Positions 1 through 7,720 of a DNA stretch of 64,000 nt are shown piece by piece. The stretch's first letter is position 1; every line of letters starts with the position of its first letter. A model generated the notes under the pieces. That model ran no database searches, was not told the DNA's origin, and saw only the letters and a program-made list of their open reading frames with translations. The stretch comes from CBDBFH01 sp965204775 (lineage in GTDB: Bacteria; Pseudomonadota; Alphaproteobacteria; JAPOUT01; G958296285), in contig CBDBFH010000024.1 of assembly GCA_965204775.1 (NCBI GenBank), forward strand, positions 1 through 64,000, read 5' to 3'. Position numbers and translations under genes: made by a program.

Positions 1-241
1 CGTCGTGTGAACATGCAGGTCGCCGAACAGAATCTGCTTGTCCGCTCCCCCCACCGCCTGGCGTGTGCTCGCCTGCGCCGCCTGCCGCCCGGCCTCGACC
101 GGCGCAGGGCGCGGCGCTTCGACAATCGGCCCGGAATGGTGATCCTCCCCCAGCCAGCCTGCCCCCATCGCATAAAGCCGCCAGCCAGCCAAGGCCCGCG
201 ATCACCACAAGCCCAACAACAATTCGAACGATCAGGCGCAT
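1..241 (-). CDS. DUF3604-like protein, N-terminal fragment with an apparent frameshift
   Basis: The gene runs off the left edge. It starts at an ATG at 241 on the minus strand and begins with a hydrophobic signal/anchor segment (MRLIVRIVVGLVVIAGLGW). The last codons in the window read FGDLHVHT, the metal-binding start typical of DUF3604 proteins. These two parts are in different frames: the start frame and the FGDLHVHT frame differ by one base, and the switch falls between about 172 and 204. Either the assembly has an indel or the gene is broken. The neighbours, a parvulin and a HupE/UreJ-like protein, often accompany DUF3604 genes in marine proteobacteria, which supports the family call. The biochemical function of DUF3604 is not established. 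Confidence 0.55.
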   Translation of the reverse strand, partial: MRLIVRIVVGLVVIAGLGWLAALCDGGRLAGGGSPFRADCRSAAPCAGRGRAAGGAGEHTPGGGGSGQADSVRRPACSHD

Positions 242-361
242 GAGGTCCCTCCCTTCATCCCGCTTCCCCCCAATCATAGCCCCGCCCGCCCGGCTTGCCA
301 ACCATGTTGCCGCCGGAATAGTCTTGGATAAAGCCGAAGACCGGGCAGGGAAGGGGAGGCG

Positions 362-1222
362 ATGCTGACTTTCAAGGATTGGCTGCTGATCATCGGCGTC
401 GGCGCCGGGCTGGCCCTCGCCGGGCTGGAAGCCATCAGCTTGACCAGCGCGGCCCAACTGCCCCCCGGCGCCGCCGCCCTCGTCAACGGCGCCCCCATCG
501 CCCTCTCCCGCCACGAGGAACTCGCCCAGCGCTTCGCCATAGGCCGCAAAGGCAAAAACCTCTCCCCCAAAGACAGCGCCCTCCTCCTCGAGCGCCTGGT
601 CGAAGAGGAACTCCTCTTCCAGCGCGCACAGGAGATGGGTCTGGTGCGCGGCGACCCAATCTTGCGCGGGCGCGCCGTCCAGAGCGTGATCGCTCTTATC
701 CGTGAGGAGGCCGCCGCCACCCCCCGCCCGGCGAAGAGACCTTGCGCGCCTTCTACCGGGCGCAGGCGCAGCTCTTCGCCCCTCCGGCCCGGCTCCATCT
801 GCGCCGAAATCTACTGCCCGCGCCCCGAACAGGCCCAGGCCGCCGCCGCCGCCCTCGCCGCCGGGGCCGCCTTCACCGAAGTCGCCCAAAGCCAATGCGC
901 GCCCGCGCCCGTCCCGCTCCCCGACCGCCCCCTGCCCCCGGCCAAGATCCAGACCTATCTGGGCGAAACCCTCGCCGCCGCCGCCCTCGCAATGGAGGAG
1001 GGCGGCGTCATCGGGCCGCTTGAGACGCCGGGCGGTCTCCATTTCCTCCAGCTGGCCGCCCGCGAAGCCAGGCCCCCGCCCCCCTTCCAGGACGTGCGCG
1101 ACCGGGTCGCCGACCTCTATCTGCGCGAGCGCGAAGACGCCGCCTTGCGCCGGACCCTGGAGCGCCTCAAGACCGAGGCCTACATCACCCGCAGCACCTT
1201 TTCCGAAACCGCCGCTCCGTGA
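362..1222 (+). CDS. Parvulin-type peptidyl-prolyl isomerase (PpiC/SurA-like)
   Basis: Predicted membrane-anchored periplasmic peptidyl-prolyl cis-trans isomerase of about 286 residues. It has a strong ribosome site (GGGGAGG) before ATG 362, one N-terminal hydrophobic segment (residues 7-25), a SurA-like N-terminal region with the motif LVEEELLFQRA near residue 80, and a C-terminal rotamase domain (FTEVAQ, then GGVIGPLETPGGLHFLQL, residues about 190-245). The stretch at 715-808 reads better in another frame (EETLRAFYRAQAQLF, the usual parvulin linker). A missing base in the C run near 717-727 and an extra base near 808 would restore it, so this is a compensated double frameshift. The stop overlaps the next start as GTGA, implying translational coupling with the HupE/UreJ-like gene. 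Confidence 0.75.
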   Translation: MLTFKDWLLIIGVGAGLALAGLEAISLTSAAQLPPGAAALVNGAPIALSRHEELAQRFAIGRKGKNLSPKDSALLLERLVEEELLFQRAQEMGLVRGDPILRGRAVQSVIALIREEAAATPRPAKRPCAPSTGRRRSSSPLRPGSICAEIYCPRPEQAQAAAAALAAGAAFTEVAQSQCAPAPVPLPDRPLPPAKIQTYLGETLAAAALAMEEGGVIGPLETPGGLHFLQLAAREARPPPPFQDVRDRVADLYLREREDAALRRTLERLKTEAYITRSTFSETAAP

Positions 1223-2430
1223 ACCCGCAACTCCTCCGCGCCGGACTGTTGCTGGCCGCGGCGATGGCCGCAGGGCCGATGCCGGCCGCCGCTCATAATC
1301 TGAGCCGCTCCTACTCACTGTGGAATGTCGGCGAGGCGGGCGAGGTCAAAATGGTCTTTTCCATCGCCCCGGGACAGATCAGCGGGCTGCGCGAGCCGAT
1401 CAGCACGCATTTGCAGCGCCGCCTCGCCCTTCAAATCGATGGCCGACCCTGCGTCCCGCAAACCCCCGCCCCCGCCATCCGCGCCCCGGCAGGCGGCGGG
1501 CCGCTGCGCGCCGAATGGTTCTGGCGCTGCCCTCAGCCCTCGCCCCAAAGCCGCATCCGCCTCCACAGCGACGCCATCTTCGATCAACTCGGCAGCCATC
1601 TGCACTTCGCCCGAATCCTTTATCGCAATGACGGGCGCGAAACCCTCCTGACCGCCTATGCCCGCAGTTTCGAAGGCCCCCTCGACCCCAAGGCCGCCGC
1701 GCCCGGCGGAGGCCTCGCCGAAATCCTCGGACGATATATCTGGATCGGAATCGTCCATATCGCCATCGGCCTCGATCACCTGGCCTTCCTCGCCGCCCTC
1801 CTGCTGGTCTGTGGAAGCGCCCGCCCCGTTCTGATCGCCGTCACCGGCTTCACCCTCGGACACAGCGCCACCCTCGCGCTGGCCGCGCTGGGAATCGTGA
1901 CCGCCAATACCGCCATCGTCGAGGCCCTGATCGGCTTCACCATCCTGCTGGTCGCCGCCGAAAGCACAGGTCTGCGCCCCCTCATCCCCGTGCTCACCGC
2001 CGTCCTCGCCACCCTGGCGCTCTTCTCCTGGTGGACCGGGGGTCTGATCGGTCCGGTCGGCTGGGCCGGACTCATCCTCTTGACCTTGTGTTATGCCGCC
2101 TTGTGCCCCGACCCCCGGACCGCCCGCCGCGCAACCCCTGCGCTCGCCACCCTCTTCGGCCTGATCCACGGACTGGGCTTCGCCGCCGTCCTCGCCGAAA
2201 CCGGCCTGCCCCCCGGACAGGCCCTGCCCGCCCTCGCCGGATTCAATATCGGAGTCGAGGTGGGACAAATCCTCTTCGTGGTGTTATTCTTCACCTTGGG
2301 CCTGGCCGCGAGTAAATTGTTCGCCTCCCGCGCCGCCCTCGCCCCGGCGCAGCCCTTCCTGCCCGTCGTAACCGCCGCCGCGCTCGCCGGTCTGGGCGCT
2401 TACTGGCTCGCCGCCCGCACCCTCGTCTGA
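1219..2430 (+). CDS. HupE/UreJ-2 family membrane protein
   Basis: Secreted-then-membrane protein of 403 residues. A signal peptide (about residues 1-25, ending AAAHN) leads into a roughly 140-residue periplasmic domain, followed by about seven membrane helices. The first helix region carries the family pattern IVHIAIGLDHLAFLAALLL, and later histidine-containing helices include FTLGHSATL and FGLIHGLGFAAVL. This matches the HupE/UreJ_2 family, whose transport role is unproven; histidines in the helices suggest metal handling. It starts at GTG 1219 inside the stop of the parvulin gene, so the two are cotranslated. The DUF3604-parvulin-HupE neighbourhood recurs in other genomes (family knowledge), but no shared pathway is known. 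Confidence 0.8.
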   Translation: MNPQLLRAGLLLAAAMAAGPMPAAAHNLSRSYSLWNVGEAGEVKMVFSIAPGQISGLREPISTHLQRRLALQIDGRPCVPQTPAPAIRAPAGGGPLRAEWFWRCPQPSPQSRIRLHSDAIFDQLGSHLHFARILYRNDGRETLLTAYARSFEGPLDPKAAAPGGGLAEILGRYIWIGIVHIAIGLDHLAFLAALLLVCGSARPVLIAVTGFTLGHSATLALAALGIVTANTAIVEALIGFTILLVAAESTGLRPLIPVLTAVLATLALFSWWTGGLIGPVGWAGLILLTLCYAALCPDPRTARRATPALATLFGLIHGLGFAAVLAETGLPPGQALPALAGFNIGVEVGQILFVVLFFTLGLAASKLFASRAALAPAQPFLPVVTAAALAGLGAYWLAARTLV

Positions 2431-2453
2431 CCGAGCCCGCAAGGAAAACATTC

Positions 2454-3452
2454 ATGAGCCAAACGCTTGCACGCCCCGCCCCCCGCCAGCGCCTCCCGCA
2501 GGCGGGAGCCATCGCCCCGGGCAAATTCCGCAATCCCCAACGCTGCGCCGACGGCGCAACCCGCGCCGCCGTCGATTTCCGGAAACTGGAAACCCTCTGG
2601 TTCAACACCGGAACCTTGTGCAACATCCAGTGCCCCAACTGCTATATCGAATCCAGCCCGGCCAATGACCGCCTCGTCTATCTTGCGCGCGACGAGGTCG
2701 CGGGCTTCCTCGACGAAATCGCCCGCGACGCGCTGGGAACCCGCCAGATCGGCCTCACCGGCGGCGAGCCTTTTATGAACCCTGACATCATCCCCATCCT
2801 GGAGGACATCCTCGCCCGCGGCTTCGAGGCGCTGGTCCTCACCAACGCCATGCAGCCGATGATGCGGCCCCATATGCGAAAGGGGCTGAGCGAACTCCAC
2901 AGGCGCTTCGGCGCGCAATTGATTTTGCGGGTCAGCCTCGACCACTATGCCCAAGCCTGCCACGATCTGGAGCGCGGACCCGGCAGCTGGCGAAAGACCC
3001 TTCAGGGCCTGCGCTGGATTTCACAACAGGGGATCGTCCTGCACGTCGCCGGACGCACGTTCTGGGAGGAGGACGAGGCCGAATTGCGCGCCGGATTCGC
3101 CGAGCTGTTCGCCCGCGAGAATCTCGCGCTCGACGCCCGCGACCCGGAACAGCTGATCCTCTTCCCCGAAATGGCCGCCGGGAGCGATGTCGCAGAAATC
3201 ACCGCCGAATGCTGGGACATCCTCAAGGTCGATCCGGCCAGCCTGATGTGCGCGACAGGCCGCATGGTCGTCAAGCGCAAGGGGGCGGAGCGGCCCGCCG
3301 TCGTCGCCTGCACCCTGCTCCCCTATGACCGCCGCTTCGAAATGGGCGAAACCCTCGCGCAGGCCAGCGCCCGCGTCGCCCTCAATCATCCTCACTGCGC
3401 GCGCTTCTGCGTTTTGGGCGGCGGCTCATGCGCCGGAAAAAACCGCGCCTGA
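2454..3452 (+). CDS. Radical SAM domain protein
   Basis: Predicted radical S-adenosylmethionine enzyme of 332 residues. The iron-sulfur cluster motif CNIQCPNC lies near residue 57-64, followed by the SAM-binding strand GLTGGEPFMNP near residue 103. The C-terminus has a second cysteine group (HCARFCVLGGGSC), suggesting an auxiliary cluster as in SPASM-like proteins. The chemistry and substrate cannot be told from sequence. The start ATG 2454 is preceded by AAGGAAAA. Its last 61 bases overlap the 3' end of the convergent dcd gene. It sits 23 bases after the HupE/UreJ-like gene in the same direction and may be cotranscribed with it. Confidence 0.8.
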   Translation: MSQTLARPAPRQRLPQAGAIAPGKFRNPQRCADGATRAAVDFRKLETLWFNTGTLCNIQCPNCYIESSPANDRLVYLARDEVAGFLDEIARDALGTRQIGLTGGEPFMNPDIIPILEDILARGFEALVLTNAMQPMMRPHMRKGLSELHRRFGAQLILRVSLDHYAQACHDLERGPGSWRKTLQGLRWISQQGIVLHVAGRTFWEEDEAELRAGFAELFARENLALDARDPEQLILFPEMAAGSDVAEITAECWDILKVDPASLMCATGRMVVKRKGAERPAVVACTLLPYDRRFEMGETLAQASARVALNHPHCARFCVLGGGSCAGKNRA

Positions 3453-4654
3453 TCCTCCCCCCCGCCCGCCCCGCGCCGCTCCGGCCCGGCCGCCACCCGG
3501 AAATGCCGGGAAAGCGACAGACCCTGCCCGCGATAGGACGCATCGCCGCGCCGGTCATAATGCAAATCCGCCGGACGAGTCAGGCGCTCGAAAACCAGAC
3601 GCCCAATCGCCTGCCCATCCTCAATGATGAACGGCGCTTCGCGGCTCCGAATCTCCAAAACCGCCTTCGCTCCGCCGGCGTTCAGACCAAAGCCCGGATC
3701 GAAAAAGCCCGCATAATGCGCCCGGAACTCGCCAATCTGCGGATCAAACGGCGTCATCTCGGCGGCGTGACTCGCCGGAATCCGAACCGCCTCGCGCGAG
3801 GCCAGAATGTAAAACTCTCCCGGATCCAAAATCAGCCGCCGCTTTGCAGGCGGCGCAATCGCCTCCCAGAAATCCTCGACCGCGCAATCTTCCCGGCTGT
3901 CGGCGTCGATCAGGGGCGCATGACGTTTGGCCCGGTAACCGGCAATCCCCCCGGCCCCCGAAAGGTCAATCGAGAGAACCAGACCCTGACTGATATGCGG
4001 GTGGCGGGTGCTGTCGGGCCAAGCCGCCGCCGGCGGCTCCGGCGGTGCGCTCGCCTCAATCAAAGGCGCGGCCCGGTGTATCGCGCGCAACCGATAATTG
4101 TCATAGGCTGGTTTGCCCCGCCGAAACCGCAATTGGGCAAGGCGGCTGCCTTCGCGCACGATCAGGCCAAAACTTTGCGGATTGACCTCCAGATAAAGCG
4201 GCCCCCGATAGCCGGGGGCCAGCCGGTCAAAACGTCCGCCGAAATCGCAGACCAGGCGGGTGAAGACGTCAATCCGCCCGGTCGAACTCTTCGGACTGGC
4301 CAGCGCCGCTACGTCGCGCGGCAGACAAACCCGCTCGGCCAGCTCAATCAGATAAACACAGCCCGTCTCCAGAACCGCGCTCCCCCGGTCGAGCCGAAAC
4401 TCATGCAGCGCCAGCTCCGCCGCCTTGCCCGCCGCCTGCGCCCCGGGGCCGGGAAGAAAACTCGCCCGCAGCCGAAAGCCGCGCGCCCCCAGACGCAAAT
4501 CCAGACTGGCCGGCTGAACCTGATCCGCCTCCACCCCGCGCTCCGCCTCAATCAGGCCGCGCGCAATCAGGCCGCGAATCTCCTCGCCCGGAAGCAGGCC
4601 GTTCGCCGGACTCGTCTCCGACTCAAACATCGAAGGCTTGTCAATAACCGCCAT
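3392..4654 (-). CDS. dcd: 2'-deoxycytidine 5'-triphosphate deaminase (two-domain alphaproteobacterial type)
   Basis: Converts dCTP to dUTP, feeding thymidylate synthesis. The 420-residue product is about twice the size of classic Dcd and contains two dUTPase-like halves: the first with SPKSSTGRIDVFTRLV and PGYRGPLYLEVNPQSFGLIV, the second with AHYAGFFDPGFGL and SREAPFIIEDGQAIGRLVFERL. This duplicated form is usual in alphaproteobacteria. I chose ATG 4654 (MAVIDKPSMFES) over upstream codons because the family similarity starts there. The C-terminal tail (about 35 residues, low complexity) overlaps the convergent radical SAM gene by 61 bases. A cluster of DnaA boxes lies about 130 bp upstream, which could tie expression to replication (inference). 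Confidence 0.85.
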   Translation of the reverse strand: MAVIDKPSMFESETSPANGLLPGEEIRGLIARGLIEAERGVEADQVQPASLDLRLGARGFRLRASFLPGPGAQAAGKAAELALHEFRLDRGSAVLETGCVYLIELAERVCLPRDVAALASPKSSTGRIDVFTRLVCDFGGRFDRLAPGYRGPLYLEVNPQSFGLIVREGSRLAQLRFRRGKPAYDNYRLRAIHRAAPLIEASAPPEPPAAAWPDSTRHPHISQGLVLSIDLSGAGGIAGYRAKRHAPLIDADSREDCAVEDFWEAIAPPAKRRLILDPGEFYILASREAVRIPASHAAEMTPFDPQIGEFRAHYAGFFDPGFGLNAGGAKAVLEIRSREAPFIIEDGQAIGRLVFERLTRPADLHYDRRGDASYRGQGLSLSRHFRVAAGPERRGAGGGEDQARFFPAHEPPPKTQKRAQ

Positions 4655-4781
4655 CCCGCTCCCCCGGCGGTCTCCTCGAAGAGGAAAAGAAAACCATAGC
4701 CCGCCCGGCGCAGCCAAGCGCGCACGGAGATTTTCACATCTTCCATTGCGCCAATCACCGCCTTCTCAAGCAAATTATGAA

Positions 4782-4815
4782 TTATCCACAAAATCCACAG
4801 GGCCGGTTGTCCACT
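4782..4815. promoter_or_regulatory. Cluster of three DnaA-box-like 9-mers
   Basis: The sequence holds a perfect consensus DnaA box TTATCCACA (4782-4790), directly abutted by AAATCCACA (4791-4799), then TTGTCCACT (4807-4815), all in the same orientation. It lies in the divergent gap between dcd and metZ. DnaA binding could regulate dcd, as DnaA does for nucleotide-synthesis genes elsewhere. No origin features such as an AT-rich unwinding region or hemE are nearby. Confidence 0.55.
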
Positions 4816-4869
4816 GCCTCACCCCGCGAAAAGCCCCGCCGGACTCAACGCAGGGCACACCCCCCGCCC

Positions 4870-4899
4870 TTGACAGGCGGCGGCGCGCCGCCCTACAAC
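4870..4899 (+). promoter_or_regulatory. Sigma-70-type promoter of metZ
   Basis: A consensus -35 TTGACA (4870-4875) is followed after 18 bases by TACAAC (4894-4899). The predicted start near 4906 would place the SAM-II riboswitch at the very 5' end of the mRNA, the usual position for this class. Confidence 0.65.
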
Positions 4900-4908
4900 A
4901 CCTTCTCC

Positions 4909-4971
4909 CGTGGCGATTTGGGCCGGCCGGCTTGCGGGCCACGCGAAAACCTCCCGCTAAAAGGCCGGGCG
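4909..4971 (+). ncRNA. SAM-II riboswitch upstream of metZ
   Basis: The leader contains the conserved SAM-II parts in order. The P1 strand CGTGGC is followed by GATTTG, then GCCGGCC, then CTTGC, then the P1 partner GCCACG, an A-rich linker, and CGCTAAAAGGCCGG, whose GGCCGG can pair back with the loop GCCGGCC to form the pseudoknot. SAM-II elements occur almost only in alphaproteobacteria and close relatives and repress methionine-synthesis genes when S-adenosylmethionine is high. Here it precedes metZ, a classic target. Confidence 0.9.
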
Positions 4972-5053
4972 CTCGCAAGAAAGCGCTCTCCCGCCGCCTG
5001 CCCGGCCCGCTTCGGATCACATGCCGGAACCGCATAAAGGGAGACCCGCACCC

Positions 5054-6244
5054 ATGACACGTTCCAGCCGGACCCGCCTGCGCACCCATCTGGTGCAGGG
5101 CGGCATTGACCGCAGCCCGCATGGCGAAACCGCCGAAGCCCTCTTCCTCACCTCCGGCTACGTCTATGACAGCGCCGAACAGGCCGAAGCCCGCTTCCGC
5201 GACGAAAGCCAGGGCTATCTCTACAGCCGCTACGCCAATCCAACCGTGCGCATGTTCGAGGAGCGCATGATCCTCCTCGAAGGCCGGGGCGCGCAGGACG
5301 CCCGCGCCACCGCCTCCGGCATGGCCGCGGTGACCGCATCGCTCCTCTGCTTCCTGCGCCACGGCGACCACCTCGTCGCCGCCCGCGCCCTGTTCGGCTC
5401 CTGCCGCTTCGTCATCGAGACCGTCCTGCCCCAACTGGGAATCGCGACCACTCTGGTCGACGGCGGCAACCTCGACGCCTGGCAGGCCGCCTGCCGCCCG
5501 CAAACCCGCGCCTTCTTTCTGGAAAGCCCGGCCAACCCAACCCTTGACGTCATCGACCTCGCCGCGGTCAGCCAGATCGCCCGCGCCGCCCGCGCCCGTC
5601 TGGTCGTCGACAATGTCTTCGCCACCCCCCTCCTGCAAAAGCCGTTCGACTTCGGCGCAGATGTCGTCGTCTATTCCGCGACCAAGCATATCGACGGGCA
5701 GGGGCGCTGTCTGGGCGGCGTCATTCTGGGCGGCTCCGACTATATCGAGGGCGACCTCGCCCCCTTCTATCGCAACACCGGACCCAGCCTGAGCCCCTTC
5801 AATGCCTGGGTCATGCTCAAGGGGCTGGAAACCCTGCCCCTGCGCGTCGAAGCCCAATGCCGCAGCGCCGAAGCGCTGGCCCGCTTTCTGGAGGACGCCC
5901 CCGCCATCCGCCGCGTGCTCTATCCGGGGCTGCCCTCCCACCCGCAGGCCGCGCTCGCCGCCCGCCAGATGCGCGGCGGCGGAACCCTGCTCGCCTTCGA
6001 ACTCGCCGGCGGCAAAGACGCCGCCTTCCGCTTCGCCAACGCCTTGCGCCTGATCCGAATCTCCAACAATCTGGGCGACGCCAAAAGCCTCATCACCCAC
6101 CCGGCAACCACCACCCATTCCCGCCTCGCCAAACAGGCGCGAAGCCAAATGGGAATTTCCGACTCCCTCCTGCGCCTGTCGGTCGGCCTTGAAGACAGCG
6201 AAGATCTCAAAGAAGATCTGGCCCGCGCCCTCGCCGCCGCCTGA
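5054..6244 (+). CDS. metZ: O-succinylhomoserine sulfhydrylase
   Basis: Pyridoxal-phosphate enzyme that makes homocysteine from O-succinylhomoserine and sulfide in methionine synthesis. The 396-residue product shows the Cys/Met-metabolism fold: SRYANPTVRMFEERM near residue 60, the PLP-contacting segment ESPANPTLDVIDL, VVDNVFATP, and the cofactor lysine in VYSATKHIDGQGR. The C-terminus has SLITHPATTTHS, typical of MetZ. ATG 5054 is preceded by AAAGGGAGA; an upstream in-frame ATG at 5021 lacks family similarity. Expression is expected to be shut off by the SAM-II riboswitch in its leader. Confidence 0.92.
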   Translation: MTRSSRTRLRTHLVQGGIDRSPHGETAEALFLTSGYVYDSAEQAEARFRDESQGYLYSRYANPTVRMFEERMILLEGRGAQDARATASGMAAVTASLLCFLRHGDHLVAARALFGSCRFVIETVLPQLGIATTLVDGGNLDAWQAACRPQTRAFFLESPANPTLDVIDLAAVSQIARAARARLVVDNVFATPLLQKPFDFGADVVVYSATKHIDGQGRCLGGVILGGSDYIEGDLAPFYRNTGPSLSPFNAWVMLKGLETLPLRVEAQCRSAEALARFLEDAPAIRRVLYPGLPSHPQAALAARQMRGGGTLLAFELAGGKDAAFRFANALRLIRISNNLGDAKSLITHPATTTHSRLAKQARSQMGISDSLLRLSVGLEDSEDLKEDLARALAAA

Positions 6245-6271
6245 CCCCGCCCGACGCGGAGAACTCGACCG

Positions 6272-7720
6272 ATGCCCGAACTGCGGCCCGTCCTGCTCGT
6301 CACCGGACTCCTCCTCGTCCCCCTGGGCCTCTTCATGCTCCTGCCCGCCGCCCTCGACGCCTTCGCGGGCGACCCCGACTGGCCCATCTTCCTCGCCGCC
6401 GCCGGCCTCACCCTGGTCTGCGCCGTCACCCTCATCCTCGCCAACCGGGCCGACCGCCCCGCCCTCAACGTCCAGCAGGCGTTCCTGCTCACCTCGCTCA
6501 GCTGGATCACCCTCGCCGCCTTCGCCGCGCTCCCCCTCGCCTTCTCGCAACTCAATCTGACCTATACCGACGCCTTCTTCGAAGCCATGTCCGGCCTGAC
6601 AACCACCGGCTCCACCGTCATCACCGGACTGGATCACGCCCCGCGCGGCCTCCTCCTCTGGCGCGCGCTCCTCCAGTGGCTCGGCGGCATCGGAATCATC
6701 GTGACCGCCGTCGCCGTCCTCCCCATGCTCCGCATCGGCGGCATGCAGCTCTTCCGCATGGAATCCTCCGACAGTTCCGAAAAAATCATCCCCCGCGCCG
6801 CCCAGCTCGCCGGATATATCGCCCTCATCTATGGCGGCCTGTCGCTCGCCTGCGCCCTGCTCTATCTGATCGCAGGGATGAGCCTGTTCGACAGCATCAC
6901 CCACGCCATGACCACGCTTGCCACCGGCGGCTTCGCCAACTCCGACCGCTCCTTCGCCGCCTTCGACTCCCCGGCCATCGAAATGGCCGCCATCCTCTTC
7001 ATGATCCTGGGAAGCCTGCCTTTCGTCCTCTACCTCCAGGCCCTGCGCGGAAAGCCGCAGGCCCTCCTCCAGGACGATCAGGTGCGCTGGTTTTGCCTCA
7101 TCGCCGCCGCCGCCGTCTTCCTCCTCTGGCTCTATCTGATGATCGCCGCCCCCGCGCCCCCCGCCGCCGCCCTGCGCCAGGCCGCCTTCAACGCCGTCTC
7201 CATCCTCACCGGAACCGGATACGCCTCCGCCAATTACGCCAACTGGGGCGGCTTCGCCGCCGCCTTCTTCTTCTGCCTGATGTTCATCGGCGGCTGCGCC
7301 GGCTCCACCTCCTGCGGCATCAAGGTCTTCCGCTTCGTCATCGCCGGACGCATGATCGCACGCGCCATGCGCCGCATCGCCCATCCCCGCGCCGCCGCCC
7401 CCGTCCGCTACAACGACCGGCCCGTCGCCAACTCCGTCGCCGCCGCCGTCATGAGCTTCGTCTTCCTCTATATCTTCTGCTGGATCCTCGCCGCCGCCCT
7501 GCTCAACCTGATCGGGCTGGATTTCCTCACCGCGCTCTCCGCCGCCGCCTCGGCCATCTCCAATGTCGGACCCGGCCTGGGGCAGATCATCGGACCCGAC
7601 GGCTCCTACGCCCCGCTCGAGCCCGCCGCCAAATGGCTCCTCGCCCTGATCATGCTCGCCGGACGCCTCGAACTCTTCACCATCCTCGTCCTCTTCGCCC
7701 CCGCCTTCTGGCGGCGCTAG
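6272..7720 (+). CDS. trkH: TrkH-family potassium uptake protein
   Basis: Membrane subunit of a Trk/Ktr potassium transporter, 482 residues. The four pore-loop segments with filter glycines are visible: TTTGSTV, TLATGGFAN, GTGYASANY and SNVGPGLG, each between pairs of membrane helices. GGCAGSTSCGIKVFRF, the conserved stretch near the third repeat, is also present. It would work with a cytosolic TrkA nucleotide-binding partner, which is not in this window. It lies 27 bases after metZ, with its stop overlapping the convergent RND pump gene by 4 bases, so read-through from the metZ promoter is possible. Confidence 0.9.
   Translation: MPELRPVLLVTGLLLVPLGLFMLLPAALDAFAGDPDWPIFLAAAGLTLVCAVTLILANRADRPALNVQQAFLLTSLSWITLAAFAALPLAFSQLNLTYTDAFFEAMSGLTTTGSTVITGLDHAPRGLLLWRALLQWLGGIGIIVTAVAVLPMLRIGGMQLFRMESSDSSEKIIPRAAQLAGYIALIYGGLSLACALLYLIAGMSLFDSITHAMTTLATGGFANSDRSFAAFDSPAIEMAAILFMILGSLPFVLYLQALRGKPQALLQDDQVRWFCLIAAAAVFLLWLYLMIAAPAPPAAALRQAAFNAVSILTGTGYASANYANWGGFAAAFFFCLMFIGGCAGSTSCGIKVFRFVIAGRMIARAMRRIAHPRAAAPVRYNDRPVANSVAAAVMSFVFLYIFCWILAAALLNLIGLDFLTALSAAASAISNVGPGLGQIIGPDGSYAPLEPAAKWLLALIMLAGRLELFTILVLFAPAFWRR

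Noticed and set aside
4782..4815. Chromosome replication origin.
   Set aside because: Three boxes are too few and there is no AT-rich unwinding region, and none of the usual origin-neighbour genes (hemE, dnaA, parAB pair, gidA) lie beside it.
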